This document shows positions 8,177 through 15,965 of a stretch of DNA of 64,000 bases, piece after piece (positions within the stretch are counted from its first letter, which is position 1; each line of letters starts with the position of its first letter). The notes beneath the pieces were generated by a model, which saw nothing but the letters and a program-made list of their open reading frames with translations, did not search any database and was not told the origin of the DNA. The stretch is from an uncultured Poribacteria bacterium. GTDB lineage: Bacteria > Poribacteria > WGA-4E > WGA-3G. The position numbers and the translations under genes were made by a program. The stretch covers positions 6,364,845-6,428,844 of the forward strand of contig OX639973.1 in NCBI GenBank assembly GCA_951828385.1, written 5' to 3'.

Positions 8177-10030
8177 CTAAAAGTGTTCTATCTCTTTAAG
8201 TATTTCGTCTATCTTGGCATGCAACTCAAAAACATGAAACGGTTGTCCCTGTACTTTGTTAAGTCCAATCGCATCAATAAGATAGGTGGCACGGATGAGT
8301 TGCAGGAGTTGCCCACTATTGAGTTCCGGAATTAAGATTTTTTTGAATCTTTTGAGGATGTCGGCTAAATCGTTTGGAAACGGGTTGAGATGCCGGAGAT
8401 GAACATGCCCTATCGGGAGTCCTTCGTCGACATAATTTTCCGCTGCGGTTCTGATCGCGCCGAAAGTACCGCCCCATCCGAGCAAGAGGACATCGCCTTC
8501 CTGCGCCCCAAAGACCTCAGTAGGTGGAATGTCGTTGGCAATGCGTGCCACCTTTTCCGCTCGGATTTCGACCATTTTCTGGTGGTTATCCGGGTCGTAG
8601 CTGACGTGTCCGGTCACATCGGATTTCTCCAATCCACCGATGCGGTGCTCTAAACCGAGTGTTCCCGGTTTTGCCCACGGGCGCGCCAGTGTCTCTGGAT
8701 CGCGTAGATATGGTTCAAATTCGGCACTCGCATCTGCGCGCGTTGAGAAATCCGGTTTAATCTCTGGTAATTCGGAGAGTTCCGGGATTTTCCACGGTTC
8801 GGCACCCATCCCGATATAGAGGTCAGACAAAAAGATTACCGGTGTCCTATATTTCACTGCAATCCGGCACGCCTCATAGACGGCTTCAAAACAGTCGAAC
8901 GGACGTGAGGACGCAACGATCGGAATAGGGGACTCGCCGTTCCTGCCGTAAAACATCTGCAGAAGGTCGGACTGCTCCGTCTTGGTCGGCATCCCGGTTG
9001 AGGGACCTGCCCGTTGGATGTTACATACGACGATAGGGAGCTCAGCGATCATCGCAAGGTTAATCGCCTCGGCTTTAAGAGCGAGTCCGGGGCCACTACT
9101 GCCGGTAACACCGAGGGCACCGCTAAATGCGGCACCGATGGCGACACCAACCGCGGCGATTTCATCCTCCATCTGCATGGTGATAACACCGAAATTTCGG
9201 TATTTCGCGAGTCCGTGAAGGATGTCGCTTGCAGGGGTTATCGGGTAACTGCCATAAATGAGTGGTAAACCAGATTGATGTGATGCGGCGACGAGTCCAA
9301 GCACTGTTGCCATATTGCCTTCGATGTTTCGATAGGTACCGGGTTCAAAAGGGGCCGGTTTGACATCGTAAGAGACAGCGAATTGCTCAGTCATATCACA
9401 GTAGGTATTCCCTGCGCGAAGCGCAAGAATATTGGGTTCAATGTACTGCGGTTTGCGAGCGAATTTCGCTTTGATCCACTTCATCGTGTATTCCATCGGA
9501 CGATTGTAGAGCCAGAGGATCATACCGAGTGCGAAAAAGTTCTTACATCTATCAATTTCACCCATACTCAGTTGTGTTGTTTCAAGGGTTTTTCGCGTGA
9601 GCCGTGTTAAGTCGACACGGAAGACTTGGTACTTTGTAAGGTCATCGCTTTCGAGAGGATCTTCTTCATATCCTGCAAGCCGTAGGTTGCGTCGCGCGAA
9701 ATTATCAGAATTTGCGATAAGGATGCCGTTCGGTTTAAGTTTATGGAGGTGGACTTTTAACGCGGCGGGGTTCATTACTACGAGTACGTCACAGAGGTCA
9801 CCAGGCGTATGAATTTGTTCACTTGAAAAGTGGAGTTGGAATCCAGATACACCTGCTAAAGACCCTGCGGGTGCGCGAATCTCGGCGGGGTAATCAGGGA
9901 GAGTAGCGACATCGTTCCCAATAAGGGCGGTGGTTTCTGTCATTTGTGTGCCAATGGACTGTGAACCATCACCGGAATCGCCAGCAAATAAGATTGTCGC
10001 TGCCTCGATTTGCTCTACTGGCTTGCGCAT
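8177..10030 (-). CDS. korA: 2-oxoacid:ferredoxin oxidoreductase, fused gamma-alpha subunit
   Basis: A 617-residue protein with the gamma domain first (FAGDSGDGSQSIGTQ to about residue 190) and the alpha (pyrimidine-binding) domain after (GNMATVLGLVAASHQSGLPL, YGSYPITPASDIL, AIGAAFSGALGVTGSSGPG), ending with the VLLLGWGGTFG transketolase C-like part. This gamma-alpha fusion and the order alpha-then-beta are standard for KorAB-type enzymes. ATG 10030 is taken as start; a GTG directly before it is also possible, and AGGA lies 7-10 bases upstream. The two CBS-domain genes directly upstream are unusual neighbours and suggest energy- or nucleotide-dependent control, an inference. Confidence 0.9.
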   Translation of the reverse strand: MRKPVEQIEAATILFAGDSGDGSQSIGTQMTETTALIGNDVATLPDYPAEIRAPAGSLAGVSGFQLHFSSEQIHTPGDLCDVLVVMNPAALKVHLHKLKPNGILIANSDNFARRNLRLAGYEEDPLESDDLTKYQVFRVDLTRLTRKTLETTQLSMGEIDRCKNFFALGMILWLYNRPMEYTMKWIKAKFARKPQYIEPNILALRAGNTYCDMTEQFAVSYDVKPAPFEPGTYRNIEGNMATVLGLVAASHQSGLPLIYGSYPITPASDILHGLAKYRNFGVITMQMEDEIAAVGVAIGAAFSGALGVTGSSGPGLALKAEAINLAMIAELPIVVCNIQRAGPSTGMPTKTEQSDLLQMFYGRNGESPIPIVASSRPFDCFEAVYEACRIAVKYRTPVIFLSDLYIGMGAEPWKIPELSELPEIKPDFSTRADASAEFEPYLRDPETLARPWAKPGTLGLEHRIGGLEKSDVTGHVSYDPDNHQKMVEIRAEKVARIANDIPPTEVFGAQEGDVLLLGWGGTFGAIRTAAENYVDEGLPIGHVHLRHLNPFPNDLADILKRFKKILIPELNSGQLLQLIRATYLIDAIGLNKVQGQPFHVFELHAKIDEILKEIEHF

Positions 10031-10098
10031 CACAATTGGTTCCTTTTTGTGTGGTAGGTGCGCGCGCTCTGAACGCGCCTATAAAATCTGAAATCCAT

Positions 10099-10632
10099 TT
10101 ATGCACCCTCGCGTGCTTTAAAGGCATCTCGAACGGGTCTCGGAGGTAGCGTTAGGACTTCTTTCGGAAATTCCTCAACGAGATAAGAGATCGCATCACG
10201 GATGGAGACCATACCGATCGGACGGTTTTCTGTGTCAACGATCGGGACGTGCCGGTAATGACCGCGTGCCATATAGAGAATGGCAGTATTCAGGAAATCT
10301 TCGGGACCTGCTGTTTGCGGGTCTGCTATCATAAATTCTTTAACACCAACGACATCAAGATCCCCGACCCGCTTGTTGAGGATTTTGTAGAGGACATCTC
10401 GTTCACTAAAAATCCCGCGAAGATAACCGTTTTCGACGACCGGTGCCGCGCCAATCTTATGGGTAAGGAGTATGTCAATGGCTTCGTTTGTGCTACAATC
10501 AATATCAATAGTGACAATAGGACGCATTATATCTTTTAGTGAAACGTGGATCTCATGGGCGCGCCATGCTTTTAATGCATCTTCTTCGTCCATCTGTTTT
10601 AACTCTTCGTCAATCGCTAAATCGTAAAGCAT
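10099..10632 (-). CDS. CBS-domain pair protein
   Basis: A 177-residue stand-alone Bateman module: two CBS repeats, seen as IMRPIVTIDIDCSTNEAID...GAAPVVENGYLRGIFSERDV and FMIADPQTAGPEDFLNTA...RHVPIVDTENRPIGMVSIRD. CBS pairs bind adenosine nucleotides (AMP, ATP, NAD, SAM). No catalytic domain is attached. It starts 2 bases after the stop of another CBS protein and precedes korA by 68 bases (with a GC-rich imperfect hairpin near 10055-10082 between). The context suggests nucleotide sensing tied to the oxidoreductase. Confidence 0.8.
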   Translation of the reverse strand: MLYDLAIDEELKQMDEEDALKAWRAHEIHVSLKDIMRPIVTIDIDCSTNEAIDILLTHKIGAAPVVENGYLRGIFSERDVLYKILNKRVGDLDVVGVKEFMIADPQTAGPEDFLNTAILYMARGHYRHVPIVDTENRPIGMVSIRDAISYLVEEFPKEVLTLPPRPVRDAFKAREGA

Positions 10633-10634
10633 GG

Positions 10635-11072
10635 TTACGCCTCCGGTTCCTGATTTTCTATAAATATGGCAATATGTTCCAAAATATCACGGGTCGAGAT
10701 TATGCCGATAGGGTACGCCTCGTCTTGGTCGTCCCAGACGCAAAGAGGTACGTGCCGAAAGTGCCCGAGATGCATTAAGTTTAATGCGAAAGCGATCGGA
10801 TCACTCGCACGAAGCGATTCTGGATCCGGGGTCATTACCTGTTCAACCTTAAATTCTGTGGGCGCGGCGCGCTGGCCACTCACGTGCTGCAGCAAGTCGC
10901 GCTCGGTGATAATTCCTGCCAGTTGTTCATCCTCATCAACGACGAGAACACACCCGCGTCCTTCCTCCTGCATCATATCAATTACAATAGAGACAGGGGA
11001 TCCAATGGGTACAGAGGCAGGTTGCTTGTAGTCTAAGGTGCTAATCGGTAAAGACAGCGTTCTCGCGTCCAT
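10635..11072 (-). CDS. CBS-domain pair protein
   Basis: A 145-residue protein with two CBS repeats: ASVPIGSPVSIVIDMMQEEGRG..LAGIITERDLLQHV and VMTPDPESLRASDPIAFALNL..RHVPLCVWDDQDEAYPIGIISTRDIL. It is the first gene of the leftward set CBS-CBS-korA-korB. The two adjacent CBS proteins are related in layout but differ clearly in sequence, so they may form a heteromer. Upstream is a 469-base gene-free region with minisatellite-like repeats. Confidence 0.8.
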   Translation of the reverse strand: MDARTLSLPISTLDYKQPASVPIGSPVSIVIDMMQEEGRGCVLVVDEDEQLAGIITERDLLQHVSGQRAAPTEFKVEQVMTPDPESLRASDPIAFALNLMHLGHFRHVPLCVWDDQDEAYPIGIISTRDILEHIAIFIENQEPEA

Positions 11073-11541
11073 TGTATCTATTCCTTTAGTGTAACGTTAA
11101 AAAACAGATTTCAGTTTCTTATTCTCTTTACTACTTAAAAAGGATACCACATTTTTTGCCGATTTGCAAAAATATTTTCAGCGAAAAATTCTGTATTAAG
11201 TTTAACAAAATATTTCGGTAATAAACGGGCAATAATGCACTTCGCATTTCGGTGAGTACACCGCGATGCACGTCGCATCTGGGGTTTTTGCTTGGGGTGT
11301 TTTTGCTTGGGGTGTTTTTGCTTGGGTATTTCTGCGTATTTCTGCGTATTGCTTGGGGTTTTTGATAGGGTGTTTCTGCGTATTTCTGCGGATTTCTTCA
11401 AGTACGCCGCAAAAATTGCCCTACTACCAACGGGTGGGTTCGTAGTAGGGCGATTTATCGCACGTTCCAATATTACCGAATTTAAAAATTAATCTTCAGA
11501 CAACCGCACCGGACATCACAAGGAAATTATCGAATTAAATT
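11073..11541. other. Gene-free region with minisatellite-like repeats
   Basis: No convincing gene. The open frame across 11135-11470 on the minus strand is made of repeat-derived KHPKQ units and has no family look. The stretch carries the repeat array described at 11281-11400 and otherwise A/T-rich sequence with a promoter-like region for the leftward CBS genes. Confidence 0.5.
11281..11400. repeat. Short tandem repeat array (GGGGTGTTTTTGCTTG and TATTTCTGCG units)
   Basis: A 16-base unit, GGGGTGTTTTTGCTTG, is repeated about three times (the first slightly shorter), followed by interspersed 10-base units of the type TATTTCTGCG, at least four copies, and a partial return of TTGCTTGGGG. A related single unit, GGGGGTTTTTGCTTGGGTGT, occurs at 62253-62272. 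Confidence 0.85.
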
Positions 11542-12483
11542 TTATACTCTCAATGTAACAGCACGCGAACTCGGTGAACCCCAACCCGGAACAACGATGC
11601 TCCACCTACCCGCAGGACCACCGGCTACTATGACCAGTAAGTCTTCTTCTGAGTATTGGTCGGTCGTGTCAGCGATATAGCGACGAATGTCGGTTTTGCT
11701 GAAGCCATCCTCAGAAATCGTCTTCGCGTGTTCAACACCGATGACGAGAAGCGTTTCACCGCTGCTGTTCCCCGGGGCAGCGATGTTTTCGGAAATTGTG
11801 TTGAGGATACCTTCAGCGGTATTGCTCCCGTGGTCATTGACGGTTTGCGGACCAGCAGCGGCGAAAACCGTGATAGTGCTATCGTCGGCTTCAAATCCAC
11901 GGTTAACATGCATCGCATCCCAAGGACTTGCCTCCTCCTTTTCAGCGATGCAGCATGTATACTTTCCGGCGTGTCCAAACGCTGCGCGATCGAGTTCACC
12001 CGGCAACGCGCCGCCAATATTCGTGCAGATGAGCCTCAGTGCACGACCAATAGTTGCATTCGCACGATAGCCTTGACCGAAGAGATTGAATCCATCGTTA
12101 ATTTCTAACGACTTTCGGATCGGTCCATTCACAATAAGCATCGGCCCAACGTGGGAGGTTGTGACTTGGACACCGTGGAGGTTGAATTGTTCGGCGGTCA
12201 TCGCCTCTACTGCGGTGAGAATAAGCGGTAGATACGCAGGCTTACATCCTGCCATAACAGCGTTGATTGCGACCTTTTCGACGGTGGCTCTGCCCCATTT
12301 CGGTGGGACTGCAGCGATTAATTCATCTGGATCCCGATCTGTCCCACTTAGCATCCCTTCAACGCGGTCAGGGGTCGGTGGAACGACGGGCAGACCGTCT
12401 GTCCAACCCTTCTCATAGCAGACCTCAATGAGATCCTCGGTTGCATCAATTTCCAGTTGTGTAGAATGCCATTCTTGTGCCAT
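11542..12483 (-). CDS. Conserved protein of the TDGLPVVPPT type, function unknown
   Basis: A 313-residue soluble protein. Near the start is the conserved stretch GWTDGLPVVPPTPDRV, then VEKVAINAVMAGCKPAYLP with a single conserved cysteine, and later glycine-rich segments (NIGGALPGELDRAAFGHAGK). I recall such sequences as widespread conserved hypothetical proteins, some grouped with UGSC-type (seleno)proteins, but no reaction is known to me. No signal peptide or membrane segment is visible. It stands alone, transcribed leftward; upstream is a short region shared with the divergent threonine dehydratase gene. Confidence 0.6.
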   Translation of the reverse strand: MAQEWHSTQLEIDATEDLIEVCYEKGWTDGLPVVPPTPDRVEGMLSGTDRDPDELIAAVPPKWGRATVEKVAINAVMAGCKPAYLPLILTAVEAMTAEQFNLHGVQVTTSHVGPMLIVNGPIRKSLEINDGFNLFGQGYRANATIGRALRLICTNIGGALPGELDRAAFGHAGKYTCCIAEKEEASPWDAMHVNRGFEADDSTITVFAAAGPQTVNDHGSNTAEGILNTISENIAAPGNSSGETLLVIGVEHAKTISEDGFSKTDIRRYIADTTDQYSEEDLLVIVAGGPAGRWSIVVPGWGSPSSRAVTLRV

Positions 12484-12499
12484 AGATTTACCTTTCTAT

Positions 12500-12713
12500 C
12501 AGGAATCAGTTGTCAGCAGTCAGTAAAAGAGGGTGCAATGAAACTGAATGCTCAGCTTTTGAATACGATTAATTTTGGATATGTCCGTTGAGATATGTTA
12601 TCATATTAGCACGGATTTTTTGCGTTTGCAAGATACTATTTTTACGAATCATCAGTTTTCGGTTGGATAAGTAGATGCTTTTCTAACAACTGACAACTGA
12701 TAACTGACAATTA
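12500..12713. repeat. Inverted pair of CAGTTGTCAG-type short repeats
   Basis: ATCAGTTGTCAGCAGTCAGT at 12502-12521 and its approximate reverse complement, AACTGACAACTGATAACTGAC (12688-12708), face each other about 170 bases apart in the region between the two divergent genes. They are made of repeated CAGTT/AACTG units. No regulator is evident; this sort of sequence is often a dispersed repeat. Confidence 0.6.
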
Positions 12714-12728
12714 TACTGAAGGAATGAA

Positions 12729-13694
12729 ATGGGAACTCTTAAATTTCAAGACATCATCGCCGCGAGAAAGGTCGTGGCGCGGTTTTTAAAATCGACACCC
12801 CTGATTCACTATCCAGAGTTGTCCGAACGACTCGGATTTCAAGCATACATCAAACACGAAAATCATAATCCAACAGGTAGTTTTAAAGTACGCGGAGGTC
12901 TAAATTTCATGCATCATCTGCCACAAGCCCAACGCGAAAAAGGCGTTATTACGGCGACGCGCGGGAACCATGGACAGTCTATCGCCTATGCTGCGGCACA
13001 GTTTGATGTCAAGGCTACCGTCGTGGTACCGCACGGAAATAATCCTGAAAAGAATAGTGCAATGGAAGCCTACGGTGCAGAACTCATTGAACACGGTAAA
13101 GATTTTGACGAGGCACTTACGTTGTGTGAACGGCTTCAAGCGGAACGCGGACTTTACTACGTCCATCCGTGTATGGAACCGGCACTCTTCCACGGTGTCG
13201 GCACTTATTCGCTTGAGATTTTTGAAAACTTACCAAATGTAGACGCAATTATCGTGCCTATTGGCGGTGGCAGCGGTTCCTGCGGTGCTATTACCGTTGC
13301 GAAGGCGATCAATCCGGATGTCAAAATCATCGGTGTGCAAGCGGAAAATGCACCTGCTATCTATCGTTCATGGAAAGCAGGACACCCGGTGGAGACTGAC
13401 TCTTGCGATACTATTGCAGATGGACTTGCGACGCGTGTGCCGTTCCCTGTGCCGTTTTCCATTATCAAAAAAGGCATTCACGACATGGTGCTGCTCAGCG
13501 AAACAGAAATTGTGGGCGGAATCCGTTTAGCAGTGCGATGGACACATAACTTAGCGGAAGGTGCAGGCGCAGCACCGATCGCTGCTGCACATAAACTCAC
13601 TGATACATTGGCCGGGAAAAACGTAGTGATGATAATGACCGGCGCGAATCTCGACACAGAGACACTCAAAAAAGTCCTTGCCTACCAGTTCTGA
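12729..13694 (+). CDS. Threonine/serine dehydratase (PLP-dependent)
   Basis: A 321-residue fold-type II PLP enzyme: NPTGSFKVRGGLNF with the Schiff-base lysine near residue 52, TRGNHGQSIAYAA, the glycine-rich phosphate loop PIGGGSGSCGAI and the C-terminal MIMTGANLD. It is the length of the catabolic (single-domain) threonine dehydratase/serine racemase group, without the ACT regulatory domain of IlvA. The reaction would be deamination of L-threonine or L-serine to the 2-oxoacid and ammonia; 3-hydroxyaspartate lyase is an alternative. Start ATG 12729 follows GAAGGAAT. The stop overlaps the convergent thiamine pyrophosphokinase-like gene by 13 bases. Confidence 0.85.
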   Translation: MGTLKFQDIIAARKVVARFLKSTPLIHYPELSERLGFQAYIKHENHNPTGSFKVRGGLNFMHHLPQAQREKGVITATRGNHGQSIAYAAAQFDVKATVVVPHGNNPEKNSAMEAYGAELIEHGKDFDEALTLCERLQAERGLYYVHPCMEPALFHGVGTYSLEIFENLPNVDAIIVPIGGGSGSCGAITVAKAINPDVKIIGVQAENAPAIYRSWKAGHPVETDSCDTIADGLATRVPFPVPFSIIKKGIHDMVLLSETEIVGGIRLAVRWTHNLAEGAGAAPIAAAHKLTDTLAGKNVVMIMTGANLDTETLKKVLAYQF

Positions 13695-14428
13695 ATCACG
13701 TAGACCGGGGCAGACCCTTCAGCCAGTTGGAGGGCTGCCCATTCCGCACCTTCTACAAACTCGTTACGGAGGGCGTTTGTGAGATCGGGGTGGATGTGTA
13801 GCGATGCTAAGTCCCACCGCAGGTTTTCGCTCTTTTCTACAACAACGTTGTCAGCTTCAGCTATGAGCGAAACGCGTTGCAATCCACTATTTTTTCGGGC
13901 TAATCGTACGGCTGATAGCACATAGTGGATCGTCTGTTTCGGGTCCCGCATTTCGGCACTGTAAGGTTCGTTTGTGGATACACGGTAATGTCCGAAGCGC
14001 ATCAGTTTGAGGTTACCAAGAAACTGATCCGTCTCATACCCTTCCGGACGCGGTAAACCCCCATAAATAATAATATGTCGGCATCCGGACTGTTCCAAGG
14101 CATAGTCCACAGCGAGCTGCCCGTCAGTGTAGTCTTTGTCCGTTTTTCCGATCCATTCCTGAACGACATGTTTTGCTTGTGCCACGGGTTGTTTTTCTTC
14201 TCGGAGGGGTTTGTAACCCCGATCAGCAACCGAATCCATGTCTCCAATGAGAACATCAGGAATAAACCGTCTCTCTCCACACTGATTTAAGGCATCAAAT
14301 ATCCAGATTCCACCGTCCGCACAGATAAGCGGTGAACGACTTTCCAACGCTGTTTCGATCTCTTGACGGTAAAAATCGAGATGCCGTGTGTCGTAGTAGC
14401 CGTTGAGAAAAATAAGTGCCGATTTCAT
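13682..14428 (-). CDS. Thiamine pyrophosphokinase-like protein
   Basis: A 248-residue protein with the thiamine pyrophosphokinase catalytic pattern: ICADGGIWIFDAL, PDVLIGDMDSV and KTDKDYTDGQLAVDYAL, followed by IIIYGGLPRPEGYETDQFLGNL in place of the usual G..G.R.DH loop. TPK transfers pyrophosphate from ATP to thiamine to make thiamine diphosphate, the cofactor of the 2-oxoacid oxidoreductase encoded nearby. The C-terminal domain is less typical, so substrate is not certain. It is the last gene of the leftward aroQ-RpoC-like set, 56 bases after the DUF2156 gene, with a hairpin in that gap. It ends convergently with threonine dehydratase. Confidence 0.7.
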   Translation of the reverse strand: MKSALIFLNGYYDTRHLDFYRQEIETALESRSPLICADGGIWIFDALNQCGERRFIPDVLIGDMDSVADRGYKPLREEKQPVAQAKHVVQEWIGKTDKDYTDGQLAVDYALEQSGCRHIIIYGGLPRPEGYETDQFLGNLKLMRFGHYRVSTNEPYSAEMRDPKQTIHYVLSAVRLARKNSGLQRVSLIAEADNVVVEKSENLRWDLASLHIHPDLTNALRNEFVEGAEWAALQLAEGSAPVYVIQNW

Positions 14429-14461
14429 TTTTTGATTTTCCTTGTGCTAGAATTATCGTAG

Positions 14462-14480
14462 GGGCGTGGTTTCCACGCCC
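14462..14480. repeat. Perfect palindrome GGGCGTGG-TTT-CCACGCCC
   Basis: An 8-bp perfect stem with a TTT loop, preceded by GTAG. It lies in the short gap between two leftward genes. This is the form of REP-type intergenic repeats; without a following T-run on either strand it does not look like a standard terminator. Confidence 0.75.
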
Positions 14481-14484
14481 GAAA

Positions 14485-15420
14485 TCAAGCAGATACCTTC
14501 ATTGTCAACTTGGACGGAACAATATTGTATGACGGAATCAGTTGGATAGGATGATAAGCGTGTTTGACGCGCTTTAGGTTCTCTAACCCAGAATCATCCA
14601 TGGCGTTAATCCATCTGTAAGTATCCATCAATTCCTTACAGAATTCGCGGTAAATAAACTGCGCCAACCCCTTTGTGCCGAGGTCAGTAATCTCAAATAG
14701 CACACAGAACGTCCCCGCGCCCAATGGATAGCCGAAGGTATAGCCTCTAATTTCTCCATCAATGCGGACAACACGTCCAAGGAGTCCGAGTGCATCCGCG
14801 TGTGAAACCCCAATCCGGTGTGCCGATCGTGAATCGTCGAGCATCGCGTTGTAGATGGAATCGTCATATTGCTGCGCTCGCGTCTCACGCCATCTGTCAT
14901 AAAGTGCAAAGCATTCATCCTGATCCGCTGGACGATACGGACGCAATTTCGCTGACGGATACTGTCCGACAAAAGTATTGTAGGCGTGCCGTTGTTGCTT
15001 GTAGCCATTACCGCGTAGTTCTGCAAGCACCGCCGTTTCGTAGAAATATTCGGTCTCCTTCAAGGTAGCACGAAACCCATTCTTTTCAAAGAAAGAAATC
15101 ATCTCTTGTGGCACATTCTCGATTCGGGCAATGTGCCGGTTCCGATTTGATGCTAACATAAATTGGGACGCTTTGTTAACAGTATTTAGGTAGGTGCGAT
15201 TGTTGGTCTCGTACGGCATCGGCAGTATCGGCATGAAGTAGTCATCACCCTGCTTTGCGAAAATGCATAAGTAATCCGCCAGCTGTGTCCAATAAAATTG
15301 AAAATGTTCTCGCCAGACATAGAGCGGCGCGAAGGCGTAGTGAGACAAACGCGTACAGCTCCGATGTGCATGCGCCTCAAAAATCGGTTTGTCATTAAGC
15401 GTGAGGGGCTGAAGTTGCAT
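14485..15420 (-). CDS. DUF2156 (LPG synthase C-terminal-like) GNAT-fold protein
   Basis: A 311-residue soluble protein of the DUF2156 family, the acyltransferase domain of lysyl-phosphatidylglycerol synthases: an N-terminal RSCTRLSHYAFAPLYVWRE segment, a first GNAT-like half, then RPADQDECFALYDRW and the second half ending AQFIYREFCKELMDTYRWINAMDDSGLENLKRVKHAYHP, where the INAMDDSGLENLKR segment is very typical. Stand-alone members lack the membrane flippase part, and their substrates are mostly unknown. Its start lies inside the 3-prime end of the YkgJ gene (26-base overlap), so translation is probably coupled. Confidence 0.75.
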   Translation of the reverse strand: MQLQPLTLNDKPIFEAHAHRSCTRLSHYAFAPLYVWREHFQFYWTQLADYLCIFAKQGDDYFMPILPMPYETNNRTYLNTVNKASQFMLASNRNRHIARIENVPQEMISFFEKNGFRATLKETEYFYETAVLAELRGNGYKQQRHAYNTFVGQYPSAKLRPYRPADQDECFALYDRWRETRAQQYDDSIYNAMLDDSRSAHRIGVSHADALGLLGRVVRIDGEIRGYTFGYPLGAGTFCVLFEITDLGTKGLAQFIYREFCKELMDTYRWINAMDDSGLENLKRVKHAYHPIQLIPSYNIVPSKLTMKVSA

Positions 15421-15955
15421 CTGTCAATTGTGCTAAAGTATGGACGATTATCACGGTCTCTTGGTAATCACCGATGAGACACCAGTGCGCTGCGATCTGT
15501 GCAATAACCGCTTCCGATTCGACGTAATTGATGACATCGCGGATATGTCGCTGGAATGCTTCCGTTTCGAGATATTTCTCACCGAACGGACAGAGGGTAT
15601 CCACACCGAGTACCACCTCGCGCCTGTCCTCGCTGAACATCAGCGCGAACGGGTAGAGTTGACAATCCAGCGGACGGATTGGGTAGATAGTGCAATGACT
15701 TGTTTCTGGATCAAAAAACGGACAGATATAAAAATCGTTATGATGTTTAAGTTGGATTTGCGCGCTTGCCCCGTCTCTCTGCGGACGAAACAGCTTTGGG
15801 TCGGCACCCTGTGCTACAGCATTATCTTTCTCTGTCTCGGTAAAGATTGGCGCGAGCGGACTGTCTACCTCTAAAAACCGACAACAGACATCACAGGAGA
15901 AGCAGACTTCAGATGGGATGATTTGATGAAGGTGTTTGTCCAACTTATTGGGCAT
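15395..15955 (-). CDS. YkgJ family cysteine-cluster protein
   Basis: A 186-residue protein with the zinc or Fe-S cluster-binding pattern of the YkgJ family: CFSCDVCCRFLE near residue 18, FYICPFFDPETSHCTIYPIRPLDCQLYPFAL in the middle (given here for its Cys spacing C-x10-C-x9-C) and DTLCPFG after. The family's function is not settled. It lies 10 bases downstream of the RNA polymerase beta-prime-like gene and overlaps the DUF2156 gene, so the three are likely one transcript. Confidence 0.8.
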   Translation of the reverse strand: MPNKLDKHLHQIIPSEVCFSCDVCCRFLEVDSPLAPIFTETEKDNAVAQGADPKLFRPQRDGASAQIQLKHHNDFYICPFFDPETSHCTIYPIRPLDCQLYPFALMFSEDRREVVLGVDTLCPFGEKYLETEAFQRHIRDVINYVESEAVIAQIAAHWCLIGDYQETVIIVHTLAQLTDATSAPHA

Positions 15956-15965
15956 CTGTTTTAAA

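Noticed and set aside
11135-11470. 111-residue basic open frame on the minus strand
   Set aside because: Built from the tandem repeat (PKQKH units), no ribosome site, no family pattern.
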